Shown: piece after piece, positions 45,612 to 55,699 of the stretch
Numbering within the stretch: the first letter of the stretch is position 1
How the letters are laid out: each line of letters begins with the position of its first letter
From: Alphaproteobacteria bacterium
GTDB lineage: Bacteria; Pseudomonadota; Alphaproteobacteria; Micropepsales; Micropepsaceae
NCBI GenBank assembly: GCA_016125165.1
Contig: WGMH01000001.1
Coordinates: 372,001 to 436,000 of the forward strand
Direction: 5' to 3'
DNA length: 64,000 nucleotides
Program-made: the position numbers and the translations under genes
Notes under the pieces: model-generated
What the model was told of the DNA's origin: nothing
Database searches by the model: none
What the model saw: only the letters and a program-made list of their open reading frames with translations

Positions 45612-45857
45612 TCACACGCGAATATCGAGCTGCGAACCCTTGGGAACTAGCGGCTGGGCTGCGCCACTGGCGGCAGATTGCGGCTGAGGCGCCGCCGCCC
45701 GCGTTCCGGGCGCGGCAGAGGCGGAAAATGCTTCCGGCTCAAAGCGGGCAGGCGCCGATTTGGCGAGCGCTTCGGCAAAACCGCGCGCGCCGGCGGCAGG
45801 CTTCTGAGACGCCGCCTGCTGGCCAGCCAAAAGAAGATTTGCGCCGCTGATCTGCAT
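45612..45857 (-). CDS. Small Ala/Pro-rich protein of unknown function
   Basis: From ATG 45857 the product is 81 residues (an ATG 9 bases upstream is also possible). It is dominated by Ala, Pro and Ser, with a distinct N-terminus (MQISGANLLLAGQQAA) and C-terminus (LVPKGSQLDIRV). No domain was recognised. Low complexity means it could be spurious, but the distinct ends suggest a real small gene. It lies 43 bases downstream of the ccmG stop in the same direction. Confidence 0.45.
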   Translation of the reverse strand: MQISGANLLLAGQQAASQKPAAGARGFAEALAKSAPARFEPEAFSASAAPGTRAAAPQPQSAASGAAQPLVPKGSQLDIRV

Positions 45858-45900
45858 GGCGCGCATCCTCGGGCAACATGGTTGCCAATTGCTTTACGCG

Positions 45901-46440
45901 TCAGTGCGCCTTTTCGATGGCCGGGATCACCCGATCCATCAGCACATCACCCGTGAGCGGCCCGGTCACGCGGTCGATGACGACGCCATCCCGCCCGATG
46001 ATGAACGTCTCCGGCACGCCATAGACACCCCATTCGATGCCGATCGCGCCATCGGCATCGAGACCGATACGTGCAAACGGATTTCCGACTTCGCGCAGGA
46101 AGCGGCGCGCCTTCGCTGCCGTGTCCTCGTAGACGAGACCGTATAGCCGGATGTCTTTGCGCGCGGCGAGAATGCCGAGCGCGGGCGCTTCCTGGCGGCA
46201 CGGCGCACACCACGACGCGAACACGTTCAGCACCGTGACATGGCCTTTGAAATCGGCAGGGCCAAATCCCTCGGCATGTGCATCGAGCGGCGGGGCAATC
46301 GCAGTGGGTACCGGCTTGCCCGCCAGCATGGAAGGCAATTCCGCGCTGTCACCTTCCTGATTGTCGCGAAGACCAACATAGAAAAACGCGGCGATGGCCA
46401 CGAATGCGATGAGCGGCAGGATATAGACGAGGCGGCTCAC
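45901..46440 (-). CDS. ccmG: Thiol:disulfide interchange protein CcmG/DsbE
   Basis: A 179-residue thioredoxin-fold protein anchored by one N-terminal helix (LVYILPLIAFVAIAAFFYVGL). The active site is WCAPC, and the cis-Pro region is GVPETFIIG. It reduces apocytochrome c thiols before haem attachment in the periplasm. It starts from GTG overlapping the ccmD stop and is the last gene of the ccmA-B-C-D-G operon. CcmE, CcmF and CcmH are not in the window. Confidence 0.95.
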   Translation of the reverse strand: MSRLVYILPLIAFVAIAAFFYVGLRDNQEGDSAELPSMLAGKPVPTAIAPPLDAHAEGFGPADFKGHVTVLNVFASWCAPCRQEAPALGILAARKDIRLYGLVYEDTAAKARRFLREVGNPFARIGLDADGAIGIEWGVYGVPETFIIGRDGVVIDRVTGPLTGDVLMDRVIPAIEKAH

Positions 46441-46598
46441 GCGCGTCCCTTCGTGCCTTCCAGCATCGCCAGCCGCGCCTTCGCGCGCGCATAAAGCCTG
46501 AGCGTGACGATTACCGCGAGCAGAAGACCAAGCGCGCTAACGCCATAGGCCGGCCACACATACGCGCCATATCCGCCCATGGCGAAGAAACTGTCCAT
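46437..46598 (-). CDS. ccmD: Haem exporter protein CcmD
   Basis: A 53-residue protein with one membrane helix: MDSFFAMGGYGAYVWPAYG, then a hydrophobic stretch and a charged tail (LRLYARAKARLAMLEG). This is the usual form of CcmD, which helps release haem-loaded CcmE. Its ATG is 3 bases after the ccmC stop and its stop overlaps ccmG. Confidence 0.9.
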   Translation of the reverse strand: MDSFFAMGGYGAYVWPAYGVSALGLLLAVIVTLRLYARAKARLAMLEGTKGRA

Positions 46599-46601
46599 CG
46601 T

Positions 46602-47315
46602 TCAGTGCTCCGCCATTTGCAGCGCACGCGCGCGTCGTTCGAGGATTTCGGTGCGGATGCGCACGGTCCACAGTGTGAAAAACAATAACGTGTAGCCGAA
46701 AGCCATCGCGAACAGCGGCCACAGGAACACCGGCGCGATCTTTGGCCCGCCGGAGAGAAGAATGCTCTCGCCCTGATGCAGCGTCGTCCACCACTCCACC
46801 GAATAATGGATGATGGGAAGATTGACCGCGCCGACAATGGCAAGGATCGCAGCCGTGCGGCCCGCGCGCACTTCATCCTCAATCGCATTCCAGAGCGCGC
46901 TGTAACCCAGATAGAGAAAGAGCAGCAGCAGGAAGGATGTGAGCCGCGCATCCCACACCCAATAGGTGCCCCACATCGGTTTGCCCCAGAGCGAGCCGGT
47001 GATGAGCGCGAGCGTGGTGAAAAGCGCGCCGAGCGGCGCGGCCGTGCGCGCGGCGACATCGGCCAGCGGATGACGGTTCACGAGGCTGAAGATGGAGGCG
47101 ACCGCCATCATCCCATAGGCCATCATCGCCACCCACGCCGCAGGCACATGAATGAACATGATGCGCACCGTATCGCCCTGCTGGTAATCGCGTGGCGAGA
47201 CGAAGAGACCGAGATAGAACCCCGCGATCAGGAAGAGCCCAGCCGCCGTGGCCACATAGGGCAACAGCACGCCGCTCAAATCCATGAACCGCTTGGGATT
47301 GGCATATTGGAACAT
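46602..47315 (-). CDS. ccmC: Haem exporter permease CcmC
   Basis: A 237-residue protein with six membrane helices. The periplasmic Trp-rich signature is WGTYWVWDARLTS, and conserved His residues appear in MFIHVPAAW and PIIHYSVEWW. It presents haem to CcmE. It follows ccmB after 38 bases. Confidence 0.95.
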   Translation of the reverse strand: MFQYANPKRFMDLSGVLLPYVATAAGLFLIAGFYLGLFVSPRDYQQGDTVRIMFIHVPAAWVAMMAYGMMAVASIFSLVNRHPLADVAARTAAPLGALFTTLALITGSLWGKPMWGTYWVWDARLTSFLLLLFLYLGYSALWNAIEDEVRAGRTAAILAIVGAVNLPIIHYSVEWWTTLHQGESILLSGGPKIAPVFLWPLFAMAFGYTLLFFTLWTVRIRTEILERRARALQMAEH

Positions 47316-47353
47316 GCCGCGCTTCTAGCCCTTTCCGGGTCCGCCCTCAAACG

Positions 47354-48016
47354 TCACTGCAGGTTGAGACGCACTGCCGCAGCCACCGCGAAGGGCGCTA
47401 GTAACACAAACCCCAGCGAGAAGGCCGCAAGCAGCCACAGCGCGCCGTTGGCCATGCCATCGATAGCCGCGATCACCGCGCCAGCCCCGAAAATGACCAC
47501 GGGCGAGACCAGCGGCAGAACGATCAGCGGCAGGATCAGCCCGCCGCGCCGCACCGAGAGCGTCAGCGCCGCCCCGATGGCGCCCGCCGCCGAGAGCGCG
47601 GGCGTGCCGATGAGAAGCGATGCGACAAGCGCGCCATACGCGCTTTCGGGAATGTTGAACATCAGGCCGAGAAGCGGGGCGACCAGCGTGAGCGCAAGGC
47701 CCGTGGTGAGCCAGTGCGCGGCGATCTTGGCGGCGGCGGCCATTTCCAGCGACACCGGGGAAAGCGCGATGAGATCGAGGCTGCCGTCTTCGAGATCGGC
47801 CTGAAACAGCCGGTCGAGCGACAGCAGGCTCGCGAGCACCGCCGCCACCCACAACACGCCGCCCGCGATGCGGCCGAGCAGCTTCAGATCGGCGCCAACG
47901 CCGAGTGGCACCAGCGAAGCGACGCTTGCAAAGAATGCCAATGCCAGCAGCGCGCTGCCGCCGCCGCGCGTGGCAAGGCGCAGATCACGCGCGAGCAGAG
48001 CCATGAACGCGTTCAT
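47354..48016 (-). CDS. ccmB: Haem exporter permease CcmB
   Basis: A 220-residue membrane protein with six helices (LLALAFFASVASLVPLGVGAD, then LFQADLEDGSLDLIALSP, a CcmB hallmark). Partner of the CcmA ATPase in the complex that releases holo-CcmE. Start overlaps ccmA by 4 bases. Confidence 0.94.
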   Translation of the reverse strand: MNAFMALLARDLRLATRGGGSALLALAFFASVASLVPLGVGADLKLLGRIAGGVLWVAAVLASLLSLDRLFQADLEDGSLDLIALSPVSLEMAAAAKIAAHWLTTGLALTLVAPLLGLMFNIPESAYGALVASLLIGTPALSAAGAIGAALTLSVRRGGLILPLIVLPLVSPVVIFGAGAVIAAIDGMANGALWLLAAFSLGFVLLAPFAVAAAVRLNLQ

Positions 48017-48636
48017 GCGGCCCCCAATCGCATGGTGGCGGTGGCCGCATCCAGCTTTTCATGCGTGGCGGCAATGGCGATACCGCCATTGGCGCGATGC
48101 GCCTCAAGCGCAGCATTCACCAGCGCCTTGCCTTCTGCATCGAGCGCGGCGAGCGGCTCATCCATCAACCACAGCGAGCGATGCGAAAGAATAAGGCGCG
48201 CGAGCGCGGCGCGGCGCCTTTGCCCGGCGGAAAGATACTGCGCGGGAAGATCGGCTGCGCGTGACAATCCCACCTCGCCCAGCGCCGCATCGATATCGCC
48301 CGCCGTGCCATAAAGTCCCGTGTAGAAGGCGAGATTTTCGCGCGGCGACATTTGCGGCTTCAGGCCATCATGATGGCCGAGCCAGCCGATGAACGCGCCA
48401 CGCTCTTCGGCGTCGGCGATGTCACCGGTGTCGCTCGTGATGGCAATGCCGCCCATCTCGACCGCGAGGAATCCCGCGATCTGGCGCAGAAGCGATGTTT
48501 TGCCCGCGCCGTTCGCGCCTTCCAGCGCCAGCACCTCGCCTGCCCTCACCGCGAAGGACAGTTCGCGAAACAGCACGCGATGCCCGCGCCGGCAGGCGAG
48601 CCCGGAAACGGTGAGAGCCTGAATGTGCGGAGGCAC
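48013..48636 (-). CDS. ccmA: Haem exporter ATP-binding protein CcmA
   Basis: A 207-residue ABC ATPase from a GTG start. Walker A is EGANGAGKTSLLRQ, the signature region is YLSAGQRRRAALARL, Walker B LWLMDEPLAALD, and the switch His is in AATHEKL. It energises release of haem-CcmE. It is the first gene of the cytochrome c maturation operon; the 170-base upstream spacer holds a short hairpin-like repeat (48761-48781) and no clear promoter. Confidence 0.94.
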   Translation of the reverse strand: MPPHIQALTVSGLACRRGHRVLFRELSFAVRAGEVLALEGANGAGKTSLLRQIAGFLAVEMGGIAITSDTGDIADAEERGAFIGWLGHHDGLKPQMSPRENLAFYTGLYGTAGDIDAALGEVGLSRAADLPAQYLSAGQRRRAALARLILSHRSLWLMDEPLAALDAEGKALVNAALEAHRANGGIAIAATHEKLDAATATMRLGAA

Positions 48637-48806
48637 TATGCACCAACCCTCTTGTTGTCACGGCCTGCGCATGAGGGCCGCCCAGTTGGGTTCTGCACTG
48701 TTACGACAGAAGAGGCGGGAATGTCATTCCTCTTCAAGATTGACCGCGCATCACCTGGGTGGCCTGCATTCGCCGGCCATGACAATGAGAGATGAAATAC
48801 GCAGCC

Positions 48807-49529
48807 TCAATACATATGCTGGCCACCGTTGATCGACATGGTCGATCCGGTGACGAAGCCCGCATCGTCGGCCACGAGGAAGAGTACGCCGCGCGCGATC
48901 TCTTCGGCCTTGCCGAGGCGCCCGACCGGAATCTTCGCTACGATCTTTTCGAGCACGTTCGGGGGCACGGCGGCGACCATGTCGGTATCGATATAGCCCG
49001 GCGCAATGGCGTTCACGGTGATGCCCTTGGCCGCGCCTTCCTGCGCCAGCGCCTTGGTGAAACCGTGGATGCCCGATTTGGCGGCGGCATAGTTCACCTG
49101 TCCATATTGCCCGGCCTGACCGTTGATGGAGCCGATGTTCACGACCCTGCCGAAGCTGCGCTCCAGCATGCCTTCCCACACGGCCTTGCACATGTTGAAG
49201 CAGCCGCCGAGATTGGTATCGAGCACTTCATCCCAGCCGCCGCGGCTCATCTTGCGCATGGTGCCATCGCGCGTGATGCCGGCGTTGTTCACGACGATAT
49301 CGACGGGGCCGAGATCCGCCACCACCCTGGCGACGCCCGCCTGGCAGGCATCGAAATCGGCGACATCCCATTTGTAGGCGGCAATGCCGGTGCGTTCGGT
49401 GAAGGCCTTGGCGCGCTCATCGTTGCCCGCGTAGTTCGCGGCCACCTTGTAGCCCGCATTCTTGAGGCCGACCGAAATCGCCTCTCCGATGCCGCGCGTT
49501 CCACCCGTGACGATTGCCACCCGTGCCAT
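48807..49529 (-). CDS. phaB: Acetoacetyl-CoA reductase (PHB synthesis)
   Basis: A 240-residue short-chain dehydrogenase: cofactor motif TGGTRGIG, NNAG, the catalytic Ser in NIGSINGQAGQ and YxxxK in YAAAKSG. The sequence is closer to PhaB than FabG (for example GQYGQVNYAAAKSGIHGFTKALAQE). It reduces acetoacetyl-CoA to (R)-3-hydroxybutyryl-CoA. A GGGAG ribosome-binding site precedes the ATG. phaA and phaR lie 2-4 kb away; no PHA synthase is in the window. Confidence 0.93.
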   Translation of the reverse strand: MARVAIVTGGTRGIGEAISVGLKNAGYKVAANYAGNDERAKAFTERTGIAAYKWDVADFDACQAGVARVVADLGPVDIVVNNAGITRDGTMRKMSRGGWDEVLDTNLGGCFNMCKAVWEGMLERSFGRVVNIGSINGQAGQYGQVNYAAAKSGIHGFTKALAQEGAAKGITVNAIAPGYIDTDMVAAVPPNVLEKIVAKIPVGRLGKAEEIARGVLFLVADDAGFVTGSTMSINGGQHMY

Positions 49530-49898
49530 TGCCTGCTCCCTGTTTGCGCGTTCTGGCGCTCTTGCGATTTCTTGCTTGAACGCAACCTAGAACAAAAGCC
49601 AGGTTTCACGCGAGCGCCTTGTTTCCATTCTTTGTTGCGAAAGATCACCGCAGTTGGCGCACCCGTCTCACGGGGCTCCGGAACGTCCGGCAGGCCGCCG
49701 GCGGGGGTCCGCCGCCGAACCACAGCCTTCAAGATTTCCGCGAACGTAAACAGAACGAACGACCCGGCAATGCAAGGTCGCCCATCGAGGGTGACGCTTC
49801 GCTGCGCTATGCTGTGGCGTTTTACACCCGCAACGGCCATCACGCGCGGCGTGGGGCGGCGGCAATAGTCTAACCATCATTTCCAATGGAGACGTGCG
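49530..49898. other. Gene-free divergent spacer
   Basis: These 369 bases between phaB (minus) and the unknown lipoprotein gene (plus) hold no convincing gene. A small CGGCGG/CCGCCG hairpin lies at 49699-49714. Promoters for both flanking genes are expected here but could not be assigned by eye. Confidence 0.4.
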
Positions 49899-50897
49899 AT
49901 GAAGAATTTGTTTGTGGCATGTTCTATTTGTGCGGCCCTTAGTGTGCCTTTGGCCGGATGCAGCACCGAACCGATCGTGCAGAGCGAGCGATGGCCGAAT
50001 GCGGGCGCAAGCGAAGTGACGGCGTATTATGCGCTGCCGCGCGCCTACTTCAATTTGAGCATCACGCGGAAGAACTGCGTCGTCGAAATCAACACGGATG
50101 CCGATAAACCGGTGACCTATCTGCCCGACCCCGACAGGCGCTACATCCTCAAATACAAATCCTCCGACTGGAACACCGACACACTGTCCGTGGAGGTGGA
50201 CAAGAACGGATTGCTCAAGACCGTGAACGCGACGAGCGAGGACAAGAGCGCAGACGCAATCAAAAGCGTTCTGGATATCGCCACCGACGTCACCAAGAAA
50301 TTGCTGGACCTTCATACCCTGGCCGAAAGCAAGGAACAGCAGCCGGTTTGCGATCCAAAGAAGGATCTCGATATCGTCTATTCCTTTGATCCCACCGATC
50401 CCAAGGCCGACCTTTCCGGCCTGAAGGGCATGCTGCCCGCCGATCTTTCCATTGCCATTACACTTCCTTCGGCGAGCACGGGAACGCCGGCGGATTGTCC
50501 GTCCGACAAGGCCGCCATCTGCTTTCGGCCCGCGGCTCTCTATGACGTTTCGATTGTCGCGACGGAACATCTCGCGGGAAAAATGACGCCGAAGGCGGGC
50601 AAAGCAGGAAGCAAGAAGGTGAAAGACATGGATATCATCCCGCCCTCCACCGTAACGCTGACGCGCAAGCTGCGTGTTGTCGCGCCGGATCCGACGCGCG
50701 TTTTCTATGTGGCAATGAAGCGGCGTGGTGCGGCAAAGCTTGATGTGAAGCTCACCTTCGAGAACGGCATGCTGACCAAGAATGATGGCACCTACGCGAG
50801 CGAAGCCTTGGCCGTCGCGCAATGGCCAGCGCAGATTGTGAAGAGCGCCATCGGCCTTTCGGATGCTGCAAGTTCAGCAACCGCACCAAAGAAATAA
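49899..50897 (+). CDS. Lipoprotein of unknown function
   Basis: A 332-residue protein with a lipoprotein signal (KNLFVACSICAALSVPLAGCS; lipobox LAGC, Cys at residue 21). The mature part is soluble with four or more Cys and no recognised domain. Segments such as RYILKYKSSDWNTDTLSVEVDKNGLLKTVNAT suggest a beta-rich surface protein. It sits between phaB and urcA, has a perfect terminator right after it, and is therefore its own transcription unit. Confidence 0.85.
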   Translation: MKNLFVACSICAALSVPLAGCSTEPIVQSERWPNAGASEVTAYYALPRAYFNLSITRKNCVVEINTDADKPVTYLPDPDRRYILKYKSSDWNTDTLSVEVDKNGLLKTVNATSEDKSADAIKSVLDIATDVTKKLLDLHTLAESKEQQPVCDPKKDLDIVYSFDPTDPKADLSGLKGMLPADLSIAITLPSASTGTPADCPSDKAAICFRPAALYDVSIVATEHLAGKMTPKAGKAGSKKVKDMDIIPPSTVTLTRKLRVVAPDPTRVFYVAMKRRGAAKLDVKLTFENGMLTKNDGTYASEALAVAQWPAQIVKSAIGLSDAASSATAPKK

Positions 50898-50919
50898 TCG
50901 CCGGCGGTTCCTGTGCCTC

Positions 50920-50949
50920 AAGGGTGGAGTCCTTGCTCCACCCTTTTTT
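50920..50949 (+). terminator. Rho-independent terminator
   Basis: A perfect 10-bp stem AAGGGTGGAG (50920-50929) and CTCCACCCTT (50936-50945), loop TCCTTG, followed by TTTT. It begins 22 bases after the lipoprotein gene stop. Confidence 0.92.
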
Positions 50950-50963
50950 CCAAGGCCGCGGGA

Positions 50964-51425
50964 TCAGTAGCGATAGCCCGCCCGCTCATAGCGGCCATAT
51001 TCGCGGGCGTTGTATTTTGCCGTTGAGATGGCGCGGTCTGCACGGATGAGGCCGTCGCGCACGGCGTCGCGGATGCACGAGGTGCCGTTCAACTGATAGA
51101 CCGGATAGGCATCGGCAAGTTGGGCGCACATGTCATGCGCAGCGGTGCGCACGCGATAGCGCAACTCCTGCGCATCGCGCCAATCGGCGAGATCGAGATC
51201 GGAATAGCGCACGCGCGTCGACAGCGAAACTTTTTCAAGCGGGCCGTTCAGCTTGCGGCTCTGCTCGTGGAAGCGCGGCGCGATCACTTCGACGTCTTCA
51301 TCAGGGCCATAGTAGCCGGGCCCGTATTGGGGATCGTAGCTGTCCTGCGCGCGAACGGGTGCCGCGAGCGCAAGGGCGGCACCCGCCGCCATGAGTGCGA
51401 TGGTAAGCGAGGAACGGTTCGGCAT
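50964..51425 (-). CDS. UrcA-family protein
   Basis: A protein of 153 residues from the ATG at 51425, which has AAGGAG at good spacing; longer in-frame starts lack this. The signal peptide is SSLTIALMAAGAALALAAPVRAQ. The UrcA-type motif appears as EKVSLSTRVRYSDLDLADWRDAQELRYRVRTAAHDMC, with a Cys pair and C-terminal RDGLIRADRAISTAK. The family is periplasmic, mostly in alphaproteobacteria, and its function is unknown. It lies between phaA and the lipoprotein gene. Confidence 0.88.
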   Translation of the reverse strand: MPNRSSLTIALMAAGAALALAAPVRAQDSYDPQYGPGYYGPDEDVEVIAPRFHEQSRKLNGPLEKVSLSTRVRYSDLDLADWRDAQELRYRVRTAAHDMCAQLADAYPVYQLNGTSCIRDAVRDGLIRADRAISTAKYNAREYGRYERAGYRY

Positions 51426-51530
51426 GGTGCTCTCCTTCATAGCCATGCCCCCATGCGGAACTTCGCACCCGCGAATTCCCGCGCCCGGTTCAGCAACGCG
51501 CGAACGCGAAGGTGCGTTCCTGCACAAAGA

Positions 51531-51557
51531 AAAACCCCCTTCCGCGCGGAAGGGGGT
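51531..51557 (-). terminator. Terminator of phaA
   Basis: A perfect G/C-rich palindrome (51534-51557) with arms ACCCCCTTCCGC and GCGGAAGGGGGT. On the minus strand the A-run at 51529-51534 becomes the T-tail. It begins 30 bases after the phaA stop. Confidence 0.85.
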
Positions 51558-51586
51558 CGTTAGATTTCTCTTGGCGCGTGTCGTGC

Positions 51587-52759
<1,173 letters not shown>

Positions 52760-52982
52760 GGGTGTCTCCTTCCAACTTTTTTGGGAATTGCCGTGTTGGC
52801 CGGAACCATGCCGCGAATGCGAGCGGCGGTAAACTGTGGCGAATCACCCCGCTTTTTCAAGGATTTGCCAACCGCCCCCCGTGGTGCGCCGCACCTTCGC
52901 GGGTGCAATCGGCTCTGGACAGGGAGGGCGCGGTAGTGCTGACTTGCCCCCGAGGGAACCTCAGAAAAAAAAGCGATCGCGC
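52760..52982. promoter_or_regulatory. phaA-phaR divergent spacer
   Basis: The 223-base spacer must hold promoters for both phaA and phaR. PhaR is known to bind such spacers in PHB-producing bacteria. No clear dyad was identified by eye. The A-rich stretch AGAAAAAAAAGCG lies about 10 bases before the phaR GTG. Confidence 0.4.
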
Positions 52983-53579
52983 GTGACAGACCAGAATGAA
53001 CAAGACGGCGAGCCGATCACCATCAAGAAATATGCGAACCGCCGCCTCTACAACACGGCGACATCCAGCTATGTGACGCTGGATCATCTTTCGCAGATGG
53101 TGAAAGACGGCACCAACTTCGTGGTGCTCGATGCGCGGACGGGCGAGGACATCACCCGCTCAGTGCTGACGCAGATCATCTTCGAAGAAGAAGGAAAGGG
53201 GCAGAATCTTCTGCCGATCAAATTCCTGCGCCAGCTGATCCGCTTCTATGGCGACAGTCTGCAGGCTTTTGTTCCCGGCTATCTCGACCTTTCGATGGAC
53301 AGCTTCGCGAAAAATCAGGAAGCGATGAAGAACCGCGTCGCCGAAGCCTTCGGTGGCGGCAGCCAGGCGCTGGAAGCGATGACGCGCCAGAACCTTGCCA
53401 TGTTCGAACGCGCGATGAAGATGTTCACGCCGTTCGCACCGATGGGCGGCGCACGTGGCGAGGACGACGGCAAGCCCGCTGAAACCAAGACCAGGCAGTC
53501 CGAAGAGATCAATGAGCTGAAAAGCGAAATCGAAGAGATGCGCAAGCAGCTTTCGGAACTGGCGAAAAAGCGCGACTGA
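52983..53579 (+). CDS. phaR: PHB synthesis regulator PhaR
   Basis: A product of 198 residues from a GTG at 52983; the frame stays open upstream, but the family starts here. The PHB accumulation regulatory domain is evident: ITIKKYANRRLYNTATSSYVTLDHLSQMVKDG, then VLDARTGEDITRSVLTQIIFEEE. A C-terminal charged coiled coil (EEINELKSEIEEMRKQLSELAKKRD) follows. PhaR binds PHB granules and DNA, releasing phasin and other genes when polymer forms. Confidence 0.94.
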   Translation: MTDQNEQDGEPITIKKYANRRLYNTATSSYVTLDHLSQMVKDGTNFVVLDARTGEDITRSVLTQIIFEEEGKGQNLLPIKFLRQLIRFYGDSLQAFVPGYLDLSMDSFAKNQEAMKNRVAEAFGGGSQALEAMTRQNLAMFERAMKMFTPFAPMGGARGEDDGKPAETKTRQSEEINELKSEIEEMRKQLSELAKKRD

Positions 53580-53582
53580 TCC

Positions 53583-55346
53583 TTACGCCGCCACCCATTC
53601 CGTATCGAGGATGGGCTCGCCAAAGTGGAAGCCCTGGAAATAGTCCACGCCGAAGGAGCGCAGAAGCTCTGCGTCCTCATCGCTGCCGACCCATTCGGCC
53701 ACGGTCTTCAGCTTGAAGTTCTTGGCCAGGTCCACCAGCGTGCGCACGAAGATCTGGTTGTCGGGTGACTGGCTGATTCCCTTCACGAATGTGCCGTCGA
53801 TCTTGACCATGTCGACATGCAGCATCTGAAGATTGCGGAATGAGGTGTAGCCCGCGCCGAAATCGTCGATGGCGACGCGGCAGCCCATTTCACGAAGCTT
53901 GGAGACAAAACGCGCGCTTTCCTCGAAATCATTCAGCGCGGCGGTTTCGGTCAGCTCGACAACGATGCGGTCCGCCACTTCCTGATTGGCACGGATGTAA
54001 TTGACGAACGATTCCAGCCATGACGGATCGCCCGCCGTGGTGCCGGACACGTTCACCGCAAGACTGACTTTGGTATTGGTGTAGAGCTTGGCCACTGCCA
54101 TTTCGAGCGTACGCCGATCGACGATCCGCACGAGGCCGAGCTGCTCCACCGCCGGAATGAAATGTCCGGCGCTGACGATGCTGCCATCCGGCTTGGCCAT
54201 GCGCAGCAGGCATTCATAGTGCACAGGAGCCTTGGTCACCGCATCGACGATGGGCTGATAGGCAAAAAGCAGGCGCTGATCGTTGAGCGCGGCCACCACA
54301 TCATCGGCGATCGCCATCAGGCGCAGGCGCGCCATCTCGCGCTGGGGCGAATTGTCATACACCGAGAAACCGCCGCGTCCCGATGCGCGCGCCCGGTCGA
54401 GTGCCTCTTCGGCGCGCAGCATCGCTTCCTGGCTGGAACTGGCGCCGGACGGCAGCCAAACCGCGCCGACGCTGATCGTGGCCGAAACACTGCCGCGCCG
54501 CGTGGCGATGACACTGCCGGAGACCATGGCGCGCAGGCGTTCGGACACGATGGAAATCTCGCGCTCCGAGCAATGGCGCAGAATAACGCCGAACTTGTTG
54601 CCCGCGATGCGGCCCACCACGTCGGACCCGCGCAGGGTGCTGGCCAGACGTTCGCCCACCGAAACGATGAGCTCATCCGCCGCGCCGAAGCCATAGGCTT
54701 CGTTGATCATGGCAAGCCGGTCGATCGAGGCCACGATATAGGCGCAGGTGCGCTGTTCGGCGCGCGCATGATCGATGGCGTCGGCGAGTTCCGTGCGCAG
54801 GCTGGTGCGATTGAGATGGCCCGTCAGTTCATCACGCGTGGCCAGATAGGTCAGACGCTGCACTTCACGGCGCGTCTCGGTGGTGCATTTCAGAAGACCG
54901 GTGATGCGTTCGGCCTTGCCGTCTGCTCCGGCGACGCGCACACCGCGCAGTTCGAACCACGCGGTACCCATCGCGGAGCCCGCTTCGAATTCAAGTTCGA
55001 AAGGGCAATCGTTCGGCGCAACATGTGCGATGACAGTGGCCAATTTCTGCTGCGATGCCGGGTCCATCCAGCCGCGGAACACAGCGCCACGCGTGAGGCG
55101 TTCCGGATCGATATGGCCCGTGAAAATCTCCGATGCGCCTTCCCAGAGGATGCGATCGTCACTCATCGTCCAGTCGAATGCGGCTTCACCCGCGCCGGCA
55201 ACCGCCAGGCGCAGACGTTCGGCATCCTGCGATGCCGCCAGTGCGCGCAAACCATCCGAAGGCTTCTTTGGAAGCGTCTCGCTCAGCACATCCCACCACC
55301 TTTGGCCTTTTATCCGGCCTTGGTGATCATCATGCCCGGCGGACAT
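53583..55346 (-). CDS. GGDEF-EAL protein, likely c-di-GMP phosphodiesterase
   Basis: A 587-residue protein with a PAS-like N-terminal region (residues about 40-160), a GGDEF domain (about 165-325) and an EAL domain (about 335-585). The diguanylate cyclase motif is degraded to AGNKF, so synthesis is unlikely. The EAL residues remain: ECLLR, NVSG, ELTETA, IDDFGAGYTS, KIDG, AEWVG and FQGF. It probably hydrolyses c-di-GMP, with the inactive GGDEF possibly binding GTP as a regulator. No signal peptide or membrane helix is evident. Confidence 0.9.
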   Translation of the reverse strand: MSAGHDDHQGRIKGQRWWDVLSETLPKKPSDGLRALAASQDAERLRLAVAGAGEAAFDWTMSDDRILWEGASEIFTGHIDPERLTRGAVFRGWMDPASQQKLATVIAHVAPNDCPFELEFEAGSAMGTAWFELRGVRVAGADGKAERITGLLKCTTETRREVQRLTYLATRDELTGHLNRTSLRTELADAIDHARAEQRTCAYIVASIDRLAMINEAYGFGAADELIVSVGERLASTLRGSDVVGRIAGNKFGVILRHCSEREISIVSERLRAMVSGSVIATRRGSVSATISVGAVWLPSGASSSQEAMLRAEEALDRARASGRGGFSVYDNSPQREMARLRLMAIADDVVAALNDQRLLFAYQPIVDAVTKAPVHYECLLRMAKPDGSIVSAGHFIPAVEQLGLVRIVDRRTLEMAVAKLYTNTKVSLAVNVSGTTAGDPSWLESFVNYIRANQEVADRIVVELTETAALNDFEESARFVSKLREMGCRVAIDDFGAGYTSFRNLQMLHVDMVKIDGTFVKGISQSPDNQIFVRTLVDLAKNFKLKTVAEWVGSDEDAELLRSFGVDYFQGFHFGEPILDTEWVAA

Positions 55347-55699
55347 TAAAAAACTCGAAACTGTTTGCGCTTTGCGGAGAGGCAGGAACGATGGCGCGCG
55401 CTTTGCCTTAAAGACCAGTTATGACGCTGAACGGTCCTTTCGCAATTGCGCGCCGCACGGAGGTTCTTCCTCCGCGCTTTGCCGCGCAGCGCGTGGAAAA
55501 ACCGTCGCAATCCGCACAACTCCATGGTGAACGCCGCGACGAGGATGCCAGCGCACGCTGCCCATTCGCACAGCGGATGCGCGGACATTTGTCTCACAAA
55601 GGTACAGAAGATGTTGCACCATTGTGGTACGGGCCGCGTTTGCGCCCCGCATTCGTCGCACAGGTTCTGGGCCAGGTAACGGCGCAATCGAAAAATATT
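55347..55699. other. Spacer without a convincing gene
   Basis: These 353 bases lie between two minus-strand genes. Open frames on both strands have no recognisable domain and atypical composition, so none is called. The region probably holds the promoter of the GGDEF-EAL gene. Confidence 0.4.
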
